From NCBI RefSeq assembly GCF_937981445.1, contig NZ_CALJON010000051.1, forward strand, positions 44,847 through 108,846: DNA of 64,000 bases, written 5' to 3'. Of the stretch, positions 27,759-36,875 are shown one piece after another (within the stretch, counting starts at the first letter, position 1; every line of letters begins with the position of its first letter). The stretch comes from an uncultured Veillonella sp. (lineage in GTDB: Bacteria > Bacillota > Negativicutes > Veillonellales > Veillonellaceae). The notes under the pieces were generated by a model. It was given only the letters and a program-made list of their open reading frames with translations. It had not been told where the DNA came from and did not search any database. Position numbers and translations under genes: made by a program.

Positions 27759-29202
27759 GTTTTTTCCACCGTGCCCCTTGTGGAGAGTCTTCAATGATAA
27801 TGCCAATATTGCCAAGTTCATCACGGATTGCGTCAGCTAAATCCCAAAGCTTTTGTTCGCGGCATTGTTGACGTACATTAAGCACAACTTGCATCAATTT
27901 TTCGTATTCTTCTGCATCAGCACCTTTAGATGCGCCTTCCCAAGCATCATCTAAAATGCCTAAAATATCAGTCATAGTCTTGAAGATATTTTTAACTTCA
28001 TCTAATGTTTCATGACATACTTTGCCATTGCAATTTTGCACAGCTTGGTAGTAAATGTTGATTTCTTTTGCTAAGCCAAACATTGGAGACCCTGCTAATG
28101 CTGTGTTGAAATCATCAGCCATAGCTTCTTCAAATTCGTCGCGATAAGCACGTGCTTTTTCAAGTAATGCCTTAGCTTCATCATCGCATTCGCCTTCTTC
28201 ACTTGCTTCTAAGTAAAGAAGATTTTCAATAGCTGTTGTCATGCGTTCTAAGGATTTATTGGCTTCTTCTAAGCGTTCATCACTGAAGTCCAATGGGCTG
28301 CGGTAATGAGTGCTGAGTAAGAAGTAGCGCAATGCATCTGGCGCATATTCTTCTAAAATATCTTTAACCAAGAAGAAGTTGTTTAAGGATTTACTCATTT
28401 TTTCTTGGTTGATTGTAATAAAGCCATTGTGCAACCAGTAGCGTACGGAAGGATGATGTCCTGTGCAGCCTTCTGATTGAGCAATTTCATTTTCATGATG
28501 TGGGAAGATTAAATCGCTACCACCACCGTGGAAGTCAAATTCATCGCCCAAATATTTATTACTCATAGTAGAGCATTCAATATGCCAACCTGGACGGCCA
28601 TTCCCCCAAGGACTTTCCCAGAATGGTTCGCCTGGTTTAGCAGCCTTCCAAAGTGCAAAGTCCATAGGATTTTGCTTGCGGTCATTAACATCTACACGAG
28701 CGCCCGCTTCCATATCATCAAGCGTACGGCCAGATAGTTTACCATATTCAGGGAATTTTTCAACACTGTAGTATACGTCCCCGTCTAGCTCGTAAGCAAA
28801 GCCTTTTTCCACTAACGCCGCAATCATAGCAATAATTTCTTCAATATGATCAGATACGCGAGGATATACATCGGCATGGCGTACATGTAATTTATCCATA
28901 ACTTCAAAATAGGAATCAATGTAACGATTAGCAATAATATCCCAGGATACACCTTCACCATTAGATGTGTTGATGATTTTGTCATCCACATCTGTAAAGT
29001 TTTGGATATAAGTTACTTTATAGCCCACATGAGTCAAGTATCTACGAATAACATCCCAAGTAACAAAAGGGCGTGCATTCCCTATATGGGGATGATTATA
29101 TGGGGTTACACCACATACATAAATCTTAACTTCCCCGTCCTTTACAGGTTTAAATACTTCTTTTTCTCTTGTCATCGTATTAAATACTTTAATTTCTCTC
29201 AT
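27748..29202 (-). CDS. cysS: Cysteinyl-tRNA synthetase
   Basis: Class I synthetase of 484 residues. Zinc/cysteine ligands: Cys in YVCGVTPYN near residue 29, WHIECSTMS near 207 and HHENE near 232. The ATP motifs are HPHIGNAR (HIGH) and KMSKSLNN (KMSKS, near 265). ATG 29202 is preferred over GTG 29208; GAGAGG and GGTG lie upstream. A T-box leader (29234-29470) precedes it, so expression rises when tRNA-Cys is uncharged. It heads an operon with mrnC, rlmB, yacP, sigH and secG. Confidence 0.96.
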   Translation of the reverse strand: MREIKVFNTMTREKEVFKPVKDGEVKIYVCGVTPYNHPHIGNARPFVTWDVIRRYLTHVGYKVTYIQNFTDVDDKIINTSNGEGVSWDIIANRYIDSYFEVMDKLHVRHADVYPRVSDHIEEIIAMIAALVEKGFAYELDGDVYYSVEKFPEYGKLSGRTLDDMEAGARVDVNDRKQNPMDFALWKAAKPGEPFWESPWGNGRPGWHIECSTMSNKYLGDEFDFHGGGSDLIFPHHENEIAQSEGCTGHHPSVRYWLHNGFITINQEKMSKSLNNFFLVKDILEEYAPDALRYFLLSTHYRSPLDFSDERLEEANKSLERMTTAIENLLYLEASEEGECDDEAKALLEKARAYRDEFEEAMADDFNTALAGSPMFGLAKEINIYYQAVQNCNGKVCHETLDEVKNIFKTMTDILGILDDAWEGASKGADAEEYEKLMQVVLNVRQQCREQKLWDLADAIRDELGNIGIIIEDSPQGARWKKREV

Positions 29203-29233
29203 CGTCACCGATGCCTCTCTTCCGTTTAATGAT

Positions 29234-29470
29234 AAAGGGCCACCATCTCAATACAGAGACGGTGGCCCGCGGTTCCACTCTGTTAGGTATACACCCACTC
29301 AAACGCTTAACGGGCGTAACCGGACAAACCTACTCGGCTTCAGCTTGTCAACTCCCGAAGGCATTTCCCCTGTCTATACTTGAACTCTCACACTATCTAG
29401 TTCTCGCTGTAAAGCTAGTTACAAAGTACTTCTTTCGATCATCGTCATTAAAAACAATTTTTTCGATATA
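29234..29470 (-). promoter_or_regulatory. T-box riboswitch controlling cysS
   Basis: On the minus strand the diagnostic T-box AACAGAGTGGAACCGCGGG is at 29284-29266, directly overlapping the left arm of a strong terminator hairpin (GGGCCACC / GGTGGCCC, 29234-29268, then TTTATC). Stem I lies upstream, with a candidate Cys specifier UGC in GGAAAUGCC near 29370. Uncharged tRNA-Cys binding should favour the antiterminator. Confidence 0.93.
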
Positions 29471-29476
29471 TATAAG

Positions 29477-29505
29477 ATATTACCATGAACACTAGATAAA
29501 GTCAA
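29477..29505 (-). promoter_or_regulatory. Promoter of the T-box-cysS operon
   Basis: TTGACT, 17-bp spacer, TAATAT on the minus strand, just upstream of the T-box leader. Confidence 0.7.
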
Positions 29506-29533
29506 TTAGAAAGGGCTAATTAATTGTGCAAAA

Positions 29534-30778
29534 TTATTTAGCTGATTGTTCTGCACCTGTACAAATGCCAATAATCGTTTTTACGGACAATTCCATGTGA
29601 TCTACACAGGCAAATTCATGAGGTCCATGTAAATTTTCTACACCAGTGAAAATATTTGGTGTGGGAATACCCATAAAGGAGATTTTAGAACCATCAGTGC
29701 CGCCACGAATTGGTTGAATAATAGGCGTTACACCGGCTTCTTTCATTGCCTTCTCAGCAATTTCAACACATTCCATATGGTCTTTGATTACTTCATACAT
29801 ATTGTAATAACGATCAGTAATAGTAAGTTTAATCACTTCACGACCATAGCGTTCGTTTAACACTTTAGCAGCAAGTTCAAAGTTTTGTTTTTTACATTCA
29901 AACTGTGCGCGGTCATGATCGCGGATTAAATATTCCATTTTACCATTTTCAACGGTTGTATTGGATTCATACAACATGATAAACCCTTCATGACCTTCTG
30001 TTAATTCTGGCACGGCACATTGTGGTAACATGCGGTCAAACTCCATAGCGAGCTTATTGCAGTTAATCATCGTATTCTTAGCAGAACCAGGATGTACGGA
30101 AATCCCCGTAAGCTCGACTACAGCACCAGCAGCATTAAAGGTTTCGTATTCAAGCTCACCTAGTTTAGAACCATCAACTGTATAAGCGAAGGCTACTGGG
30201 AAGTCTTTCACGTCAAACAAATTAGCGCCACGACCAATTTCTTCGTCAGGACCAAAGGCACACATAATGAGGCCATGCTTTACTTCAGGATGTTCCACAA
30301 AGTAACGCAAAGCTTCCATAATTTCTACAATACCCGCTTTATCATCCCCACCGAGTAATGTGCGGCCATCAGTAACAATTAAAGTCTTTCCTACATAATT
30401 TTTTAAATTAGGAAATGCTTTAACCGTGGACACAAGCTTTGGCTCTTGTTTTGGATCCTGAGTCAACACAATATCGCCACCATCGTAGTTTTCAATAATA
30501 CGAGGGGTAATATTGTCTGCATTGTAGTCCGCTGTATCCATATGGGCAATAAAACCGATACCTGGTACGTCTTTATCCGTATTAGCCGGTAAAGCACCAA
30601 TAACAAAGCCATTATTTGGGTTGATTTTCACACCCTGAACACCGAGTGCTTTCAAATCTTCAGCCAATACCTTAGCAAACTCCACCTGTGTTTGCGTACT
30701 TGGCACGGTTGTTGATTCTTCATTTGACCTTGTTTCAGTTTTCACATAACGAAGAAAGCGTTCCACCATTGTTTCCAT
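29534..30778 (-). CDS. pepT: Peptidase T (tripeptide aminopeptidase)
   Basis: M20B zinc metallopeptidase of 414 residues that removes the N-terminal residue of tripeptides. The metal and catalytic motifs are all present: GFIAHMDTAD (His, Asp; about residues 75-84), LLGGDDKAG near 141, FGPDEEIGRG near 175, the lid domain VHPGSAKN near 224 and the last His in NLHGPHEFACV near 385. GGAGG precedes the ATG. It sits alone between the T-box promoter and the gltX gene. Confidence 0.95.
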   Translation of the reverse strand: METMVERFLRYVKTETRSNEESTTVPSTQTQVEFAKVLAEDLKALGVQGVKINPNNGFVIGALPANTDKDVPGIGFIAHMDTADYNADNITPRIIENYDGGDIVLTQDPKQEPKLVSTVKAFPNLKNYVGKTLIVTDGRTLLGGDDKAGIVEIMEALRYFVEHPEVKHGLIMCAFGPDEEIGRGANLFDVKDFPVAFAYTVDGSKLGELEYETFNAAGAVVELTGISVHPGSAKNTMINCNKLAMEFDRMLPQCAVPELTEGHEGFIMLYESNTTVENGKMEYLIRDHDRAQFECKKQNFELAAKVLNERYGREVIKLTITDRYYNMYEVIKDHMECVEIAEKAMKEAGVTPIIQPIRGGTDGSKISFMGIPTPNIFTGVENLHGPHEFACVDHMELSVKTIIGICTGAEQSAK

Positions 30779-30868
30779 AATAATCCTCCTTACGGGTTTA
30801 TATGAATATCACATTCTATGCCAACATAAAATGTGCTCAAGCCTCAGTCATTTTACCGTTTACGCAGT

Positions 30869-30903
30869 AATACAGACTGTAGTAATCCCCCACAGTCTGT
30901 ATT
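30869..30903. terminator. Stem-loop upstream of pepT / after gltX
   Basis: Perfect 12-bp stem AATACAGACTGT / ACAGTCTGTATT around an 11-nt loop. It lacks a T-run on the minus strand, so it may be a weak terminator, RNA end-stabiliser or operator for pepT. Confidence 0.4.
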
Positions 30904-30925
30904 AAAATCGGTACGTATTCTTAGC

Positions 30926-31030
30926 AAATTAGCGTAAACTATACGCCTCAAAACAAATCGCGTAAGCTATACGTTTCTTAACAAATTAACATTAGCGTAA
31001 GCTGATCTTAGCGAATTAGCGTAAGCTCGC
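30926..31030. repeat. Tandem repeat of about 29 bp derived from the gltX 3' end
   Basis: Four units share AGCGTAAGCT preceded by AAATT or AAATC (near 30926, 30955, 30983, 31013). The last unit is inside gltX and encodes its C-terminal Ser-Leu-Arg and stop, so the intergenic copies echo the end of the gene. Confidence 0.8.
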
Positions 31031-32479
31031 AATTGTTTCGTCTAAGCGCGCTACTGTTTTTTCTTTGCCGAATAAGGTAATGATGTAATTTAAATCAGGT
31101 CCATGCATTTGACCTGTAGTAGCAATACGAATTGGCATAAATACAAATTTGCCCTTTAATTTAGTAGCTTTCATAATGCCCTTAATAGTCGCTTTTACTA
31201 CATCTGGTGTAATCTCTTCAAATGCTGCAATGGCATTGCGGAATTCTGTAAGTACAGTAATACATGATTCTTCTGCTAATACAGCATCAATCTCTGCTCT
31301 AGTTTCTTCAGTTGGTACTTCTTTATCTTCAAAAATCAATTTAGCTTCGTCTTTAATTTGAGCCCCAAAGCTAATATGATCTTTTAAGCATACACAAAGC
31401 ATAATAAGCTTAGCCTTTTCTGCCTCATCAGGCTGTTCACTAGCATAACCAGCAGCCTGTAAATGAGGTAAGCAAAGTTCATACAATGCTTCATCACTTA
31501 AGTTTTTCATATAATTGAAGTTAATCCAGTTCAATTTATCAATATCAAATACTGCTGGATTTTTAGCTACTCGATCCATGGAGAAATGTTGAATTAATTC
31601 ATCCATAGTGAATAATTCTTGCTCACCTTCTGGCGCCCAACCAAGTAAGGCTAAGAAATTGTCAATCGCTTCTGGCAAATAACCAAGTTGACGATATTGG
31701 TCAACAGAGGTAGCACCATGGCGTTTACTCATTTTCTTATAGTCTTTGCCAAGAATCAAGGAAATATGACCAAAAGTAGGTACGTCCCAGCCCAAGGCAT
31801 TGTAAATGGCAATTTGGCGTGGTGTGTTTGATAAATGTTCTTCCGCGCGAATTACATGCGTAATTTCCATAGTATGGTCATCAATAACTACAGCATAGTT
31901 ATAAACTGGGATGCCATCAGATTTTACAATAACGAAATCACCTACACCATTGGATTCAAAGGATACATGACCACGAACCATATCATCAAATGCATAGGTT
32001 TCATTTAAAGGTACACGCAAGCGCACTGTTGGTTTGCGCCCTTCTTTTTTGTAAGCTTCAATTTGTTCTTCCGTTAAATGACGGCAATGGCCATTATATT
32101 TAGGTGTTTCCCCACGTTCTAATTGAGCCTGACGTTCTGCTTCCAACTCTTCTTCAGAGCAATAGCAGTAATACGCTTTATCTTCCGCCAATAAACGATC
32201 TGTAATTTCTTTATATAAATCAAGGCGTTCTGTTTGACGGTATGGACCATGTTCACCACCTACGTCAATGCCTTCATCCCAATCCATGCCAAGCCATTTT
32301 AAAGCGGCTTTAATATTCTCTTCGCTCTCTCTAGTGGAACGAGCCAAATCTGTATCTTCAATACGAAGTAAGAAGCTGCCCCCTTCCTTACGAGCAAGTA
32401 GCCAGTTAAATAGAGCCGAACGGGCACCACCAATGTGGAAAGGGCCAGTTGGACTTGGAGCAAATCGAACTTTCATCAT
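31016..32479 (-). CDS. gltX: Glutamyl-tRNA synthetase
   Basis: Class I synthetase of 487 residues (normal 470-490). HIGH motif in APSPTGPFHIGGARSALFN at the N-terminus; a Cys cluster CYCSEEEL near 100; KMSKS motif as KKMSKRHG near 240; C-terminal anticodon-binding helical domain. Two adjacent ATGs (32479, 32476) follow AAAGGA; I take the first. A frame extension to 32518 has no ribosome site. It lies downstream of ispDF and yacL on the same strand, the order found in many Firmicutes. Confidence 0.95.
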   Translation of the reverse strand: MMKVRFAPSPTGPFHIGGARSALFNWLLARKEGGSFLLRIEDTDLARSTRESEENIKAALKWLGMDWDEGIDVGGEHGPYRQTERLDLYKEITDRLLAEDKAYYCYCSEEELEAERQAQLERGETPKYNGHCRHLTEEQIEAYKKEGRKPTVRLRVPLNETYAFDDMVRGHVSFESNGVGDFVIVKSDGIPVYNYAVVIDDHTMEITHVIRAEEHLSNTPRQIAIYNALGWDVPTFGHISLILGKDYKKMSKRHGATSVDQYRQLGYLPEAIDNFLALLGWAPEGEQELFTMDELIQHFSMDRVAKNPAVFDIDKLNWINFNYMKNLSDEALYELCLPHLQAAGYASEQPDEAEKAKLIMLCVCLKDHISFGAQIKDEAKLIFEDKEVPTEETRAEIDAVLAEESCITVLTEFRNAIAAFEEITPDVVKATIKGIMKATKLKGKFVFMPIRIATTGQMHGPDLNYIITLFGKEKTVARLDETIASLR

Positions 32480-32563
32480 AATAAAAAATCCTTTCTCTAT
32501 TGTATCTATATAACACAATATGCCTATGATACTGCATCGACACTGCGTATCAACTAAAACGCC

Positions 32564-33730
32564 CTATAAAGGGCAAATTGTTACAACAGCTTGTGCAGCT
32601 AATCCTTCTTTACGACCAAAGGCACCGAGCTTTTCGTGAGTCGTAGCTTTTACGCTTACAAAATCTGCCGTAATACCTAATGCCTTAGCAATATTGGCCT
32701 TCATAGCCTCAATATGAGGTTTTAATTTTGGTGCTTCTGCAATCACCATGATATCTACATTATACGCCTTAAATCCATTTTCTTGTAGTCTTAATACGAC
32801 TTGATTTAATAGGTCCATACTAGAAGCGCCTTTAAAGGTGTCATCTTCTGGTGGAAACCAGTAACCAATATCGGGCAATCCTGCTGCACCTAAGAGGGCA
32901 TCCATAAGAGCATGTAAGAGTACATCCGCATCACTATGTCCATCAGGACCTATAGGGCTATCAATGGTCACGCCCCCTAAAATACAAGGACGGCCTTCTT
33001 TAAAGCGATGTACATCATAGCCAAATCCTACGCGCATCATCGGTTCCATCACTCCTAAACAATGCTTTGCTTTACTAATATCTTCAGGGGTAGTCAATTT
33101 AAAATTACTGTATTCACTACTTACAATGGCCACAGGCTTCCCCCAGTGCTCCACCAAAGAAGTATCATCAGTACCTAAGAAATTTGTCTCTTTAGCATAG
33201 GCCTGAGCCCCTTCTAATATAGCACGGCGAAACCCTTGTGGTGTTTGCACTGCATACAAAGTCTCGCGCGGTAAGGTAGCGTCTACCATCTCCCCAGCTA
33301 CAACTTGTTTTATCGTATCCACTGCTGGCACCGCAGCCACAGCAGCGCCCATAGTATGAGCTTTATGTGCAACAGCTTTAAACAAAGCCCCTTTTGCCAT
33401 AGGGCGGGCTCCATCGTGAACTAAAATAATCTCCGTCTCCTTAGAGACCGCAGCCGTACCGCGCATAACTGAATCTTGACGCTCTTTGCCTCCTAGTACA
33501 ATTTTCACAAAAGGCTTTACTAAATGTTGAATCGCTTCATATTGTGATTTTACTTTTGCTGCTTCACCATCCGCCACTACAACGACAATTTCATCGATGC
33601 CAGAGTCTTCACTCATATGCACTAAATTCCATTGCAATACGGAATAGGGACCTAATTGTAAAAATATTTTGTTTTCTTTACTCTGCATCCGCTTACCAGC
33701 TCCAGCAGCCAGCAAAATACAACTTATCAT
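32564..33730 (-). CDS. ispDF: Bifunctional IspD/IspF enzyme of the MEP isoprenoid pathway
   Basis: A 388-residue fusion. Residues 1-225 are IspD (2-C-methyl-D-erythritol 4-phosphate cytidylyltransferase): LAAGAGKRM nucleotide loop, VHDGARP, TPQGF. Residues about 232-388 are IspF (2,4-cyclodiphosphate synthase): GFGYDVHRF with metal-binding Asp and His, [20 protein letters not shown], and a C-terminal [17 protein letters not shown]. It catalyses steps three and five of the non-mevalonate pathway in one chain. The ATG overlaps the yacL stop (ATGA), so the two are translationally coupled. Confidence 0.97.
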   Translation of the reverse strand: MISCILLAAGAGKRMQSKENKIFLQLGPYSVLQWNLVHMSEDSGIDEIVVVVADGEAAKVKSQYEAIQHLVKPFVKIVLGGKERQDSVMRGTAAVSKETEIILVHDGARPMAKGALFKAVAHKAHTMGAAVAAVPAVDTIKQVVAGEMVDATLPRETLYAVQTPQGFRRAILEGAQAYAKETNFLGTDDTSLVEHWGKPVAIVSSEYSNFKLTTPEDISKAKHCLGVMEPMMRVGFGYDVHRFKEGRPCILGGVTIDSPIGPDGHSDADVLLHALMDALLGAAGLPDIGYWFPPEDDTFKGASSMDLLNQVVLRLQENGFKAYNVDIMVIAEAPKLKPHIEAMKANIAKALGITADFVSVKATTHEKLGAFGRKEGLAAQAVVTICPL

Positions 33731-34881
33731 TCTTTATTTCCTTTCGCACGGGCAAAGATCATTCGACCAGCACTCGTTTGTAGTACAGACGTAACCATCA
33801 CATCAATGGATGTATCTACATATTCAGCACCATTTTCAATGACAATCATAGTGCCATCATCAAGATACGCCACCCCTTGATTTTCTTCCTTACCTTCTTT
33901 AATAACCTGTACGCGAATCCACTCACCTGGAATCATCGCTGGTTTAAGTGCATTGGCAAGCTCGTTTAAGTTAAGCACGGAAATGCCCTGCAAGCTAGCT
34001 ACTTTATTTAAGTTAAAATCATTGGTAATAATTTTCCACTTACGCTCCATGGCAAGACGCATTAATTTGGAATCAACTTCATTAATGTCTTCGTAATCAT
34101 CATCGATAACCTTGATAAGAAGATCATCCTTCTGTTGCATACCTTGCAAAATATCTAGACCGCGGCGGCCGCGATTGCGCTTTAATACATCTGAGGAGTC
34201 AGAAATAAATTGTAACTCTTCCAATACAAAGAGTGGCACCACTAAAGGCCCCTCTAAAAACCCCGTACTACAAAGCTCTGCAATACGACCATCAATAATA
34301 ACAGACGTATCTAAGAGCTTAGCTGCCGAGATAGATTCAAATTCGCCTACCCGTGGCGTTTCAGGCACCGCCTTTTGATGATTGGTCTCTTTTTTCTTAT
34401 CGCGACTTAGCATGCGATTTTGTAACCAATTGTTATATAATTCAGGTCCTTTATTCGAAGCTAAACGCATACCAATATAACCAAAGATGGCGCTTAAAAT
34501 AATAGGAATATAGGAACCAATAATAGGAACTTGATGAAATGCCAAGCCAATTAAATTTGCTATTATAAGTCCAAAGAGTAATCCGGCTGTGCCGGCCATT
34601 AAATCCTGGCTAGGTACACGGGATAGTAAACGTTCTAAATTTCGTGCCAAACGCAAACCTTGGTTAATAATAGGCATGGAAATAATATATCCCACTACAG
34701 CACCTAACATACCACCCAAGGCAAGAGCTAATATTTTAATGAAGGAAATACCTAAAAATCCAGTATTCCAAAATTTCACGTCAATTATAGGCTCCAATAC
34801 GGGCATAAAATTATCAGTTAATACATACCCCATAACGCCAACCAATAAGGCTATGACATAACGTAATATTTTATAGACCAT
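33727..34881 (-). CDS. yacL: PIN/TRAM-domain integral membrane protein YacL
   Basis: A 384-residue protein with four N-terminal transmembrane helices (about residues 5-130), a PIN nuclease-like domain beginning [13 protein letters not shown] near 203 with later acidic residues in [14 protein letters not shown] and TNDFNLNK, and a C-terminal TRAM domain (about 315-370). Its cellular role is unsettled; in Bacillus it precedes ispD as here. The ATG at 34881 has AGGGAGGTG 6-8 nt upstream; an earlier ATG at 34902 overlaps that site and is unlikely. Confidence 0.92.
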   Translation of the reverse strand: MVYKILRYVIALLVGVMGYVLTDNFMPVLEPIIDVKFWNTGFLGISFIKILALALGGMLGAVVGYIISMPIINQGLRLARNLERLLSRVPSQDLMAGTAGLLFGLIIANLIGLAFHQVPIIGSYIPIILSAIFGYIGMRLASNKGPELYNNWLQNRMLSRDKKKETNHQKAVPETPRVGEFESISAAKLLDTSVIIDGRIAELCSTGFLEGPLVVPLFVLEELQFISDSSDVLKRNRGRRGLDILQGMQQKDDLLIKVIDDDYEDINEVDSKLMRLAMERKWKIITNDFNLNKVASLQGISVLNLNELANALKPAMIPGEWIRVQVIKEGKEENQGVAYLDDGTMIVIENGAEYVDTSIDVMVTSVLQTSAGRMIFARAKGNKE

Positions 34882-35068
34882 GTATTTCACCTCCCTTCGC
34901 AATGTCTTTATATATTGTACAATAAATTCTCAAATAAAACATAAAATTTTTTTCATTTTTGTTAAAATGTTTTACAATCTTTTAAAATATACTCAATCGA
35001 TACGTAACCTACTAATCGACACTTAACATACGCTCCTATACACTTAAGGTGCCACGCAAAGGTTACTC

Positions 35069-36442
35069 TTAAAATATAATGCGCATTGCTTCTTCCACAC
35101 TAGTAACGGCATGAATCGTAATATCCTTCCAATCACTTTTTAACTGCTTTGTATTTCCCTTAGGTACAATAAACTTTGTAAAGCCCATCTTAGCTGCTTC
35201 CATAATACGCTGCTCAATGCGCGGAATGCTTCGAATATTACCAGTTAAACCAATTTCCCCTAAAATAACCATATCAGCTGGCACCGGTTGGTTCTCCAAG
35301 GTCGACACAATAGCCGCCGCCACAGATAAATCGCAAGCAGGCTCATTCACCTTAAGGCCACCAATAACATTAATATACACATCTTTATTGCCTAAATTAA
35401 AATTACAACGTTTTTCTAGCACCGCAAGCAGTACAATAAGACGATTTAAATCATAACCAATGGAAGTACGCCGTGGCATGCCAAAAGCCGTAGTAGCTAC
35501 CAGACTTTGCACTTCCACTAGAATAGGGCGAATCCCCTCTAAATAAGCCATAACAGCAGAGCCTACTTCCTCTTCTGTGCGCTCTGCCAACAAAGTAGCC
35601 GATGGATTCAACAATTCTACAAGACCTTCTTCTTCCATTACAAAAAGGCCTGTTTCTGAAGTGGAGCCAAAGCGATTCTTTATACTCCGTAAAATACGGA
35701 ATTGGTAGGAACGCTCGCCTTCAAAATAGAGCACCACATCCACTATATGTTCTAGCATGCGCGGACCTGCAATATTGCCTTCCTTTGTTACATGGCCAAT
35801 GATAATAACTGGCACATTTTGCTCCTTCGCAAAGCGCAACAATCTAGCCGTACACTCCCGCACTTGCGCCACACTGCCTGGCGCGGAATCAAGATTATCA
35901 GTAAACATAGTCTGTATGGAGTCGATTACTAAGAGCATCGGCTTATTCTGTGCTGCTTCTTGCAATATGGAATCCAAATTCGTATCGGCCATAACAGATA
36001 AATGTTGTCCTGTAATTTGAAGACGTTCAGCCCTTAATTTAAGTTGCATCTGCGACTCTTCACCAGACGCGTAGAGCACATAGCCTGCCTTGTCTGCAAT
36101 GGCGCCGGACACTTGGAGTAACAACGTGGATTTACCAATCCCTGGATCCCCACCTAAAAGCATAAGCGCCCCTGGCACAATGCCACCGCCTAAGACTCTG
36201 TCTATTTCTCCGTAAGACGTAGACATACGCGGTGAATCTTCCGTCTTAATGTCCGCTAAAGACACGGGCTTAGTGGCTTTACGGTCCACTGGTGCATAGG
36301 CGGCTGTGCCCTTAGTATTTGTCTCCCTCACCACTTCTTCCACCAAAGTATTCCACTGTCCACATTGTGGACACTTACCTAACCAACGAGGAGATTCTGC
36401 ACCACAATTATTACAAAAATACATGGTTTTAACTTTAGCCAT
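35069..36442 (-). CDS. radA: DNA repair protein RadA/Sms
   Basis: RecA-like ATPase/helicase of 457 residues that promotes branch migration in recombination and transformation. N-terminal zinc finger CNNCGAESPRWLGKCPQC (four Cys), Walker A GGDPGIGKST near 95, the RadA-specific KNRFGS motif near 255 and a C-terminal Lon-protease-like domain (about 300-457). AGAGGTAAGAA precedes the ATG. It lies between the clpC operon and yacL, as in many Firmicutes. Confidence 0.96.
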   Translation of the reverse strand: MAKVKTMYFCNNCGAESPRWLGKCPQCGQWNTLVEEVVRETNTKGTAAYAPVDRKATKPVSLADIKTEDSPRMSTSYGEIDRVLGGGIVPGALMLLGGDPGIGKSTLLLQVSGAIADKAGYVLYASGEESQMQLKLRAERLQITGQHLSVMADTNLDSILQEAAQNKPMLLVIDSIQTMFTDNLDSAPGSVAQVRECTARLLRFAKEQNVPVIIIGHVTKEGNIAGPRMLEHIVDVVLYFEGERSYQFRILRSIKNRFGSTSETGLFVMEEEGLVELLNPSATLLAERTEEEVGSAVMAYLEGIRPILVEVQSLVATTAFGMPRRTSIGYDLNRLIVLLAVLEKRCNFNLGNKDVYINVIGGLKVNEPACDLSVAAAIVSTLENQPVPADMVILGEIGLTGNIRSIPRIEQRIMEAAKMGFTKFIVPKGNTKQLKSDWKDITIHAVTSVEEAMRIIF

Positions 36443-36619
36443 TTCTTACCTCTATTTATTAATTACATATTGTAGCTAATTATCCTAACTATCGCTTATC
36501 ATACATGACACTACTTATATGTTGAAAACATTAGGTTAACTGTATGCTATAAGAAGCTTCATGTATTACCTATACTATATAACTGCTTACCTCTTATCAT
36601 AACATAAAATATAATAAAA
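36443..36619. other. A+T-rich gap between radA and the clpC terminator
   Basis: No ORF or consensus promoter with a clear -35/-10 pair was found here, although the radA promoter must lie in it. Confidence 0.3.
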
Positions 36620-36690
36620 AAAAGCCACGTACTCACTACATTTCACGGAGGATTTTCATTTCATGGAATGTACGAAAGTACGTGGCTTTA
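36620..36690 (-). terminator. Terminator of the ctsR-clpC operon
   Basis: Stem AAAGCCACGTACT / AGTACGTGGCTTT with a 44-nt loop and a long A-run on the left (T-run on the minus strand). Confidence 0.85.
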
Positions 36691-36764
36691 GTGCAATATT
36701 TTATAAACAGATTACATAGTTTTGAACCATTTCATCATAATATAGGACATATATCATGCGTTTG

Positions 36765-36875
36765 AGCTTAGACTTATATTGTCATAACATTGAGCATCCT
36801 CATTATACTGGTATTCTCATTCGTAAATTCATTCTCAAACTTACACTGTCATAACAATGTCATCATCTTTTGCTT
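36765..36875. repeat. Imperfect copy of the clpC 3' end (period about 68 bp)
   Basis: CTTATATTGTCATAACATTG at about 36773 closely matches CTTACACTGTCATAACAATG at 36840, which encodes the clpC C-terminus and stop. One echo of the gene end lies in its 3' untranslated region. Confidence 0.65.

Noticed and set aside
29211..29495. 94-codon plus-strand frame over the T-box
   Set aside because: The region is fully explained as the minus-strand T-box leader and its promoter.
36646..36708. Short plus-strand frame with GGAGG inside the clpC terminator loop (starts near 36663)
   Set aside because: It overlaps the terminator stem, which explains its sequence; spacing is long and no conservation argument is available.
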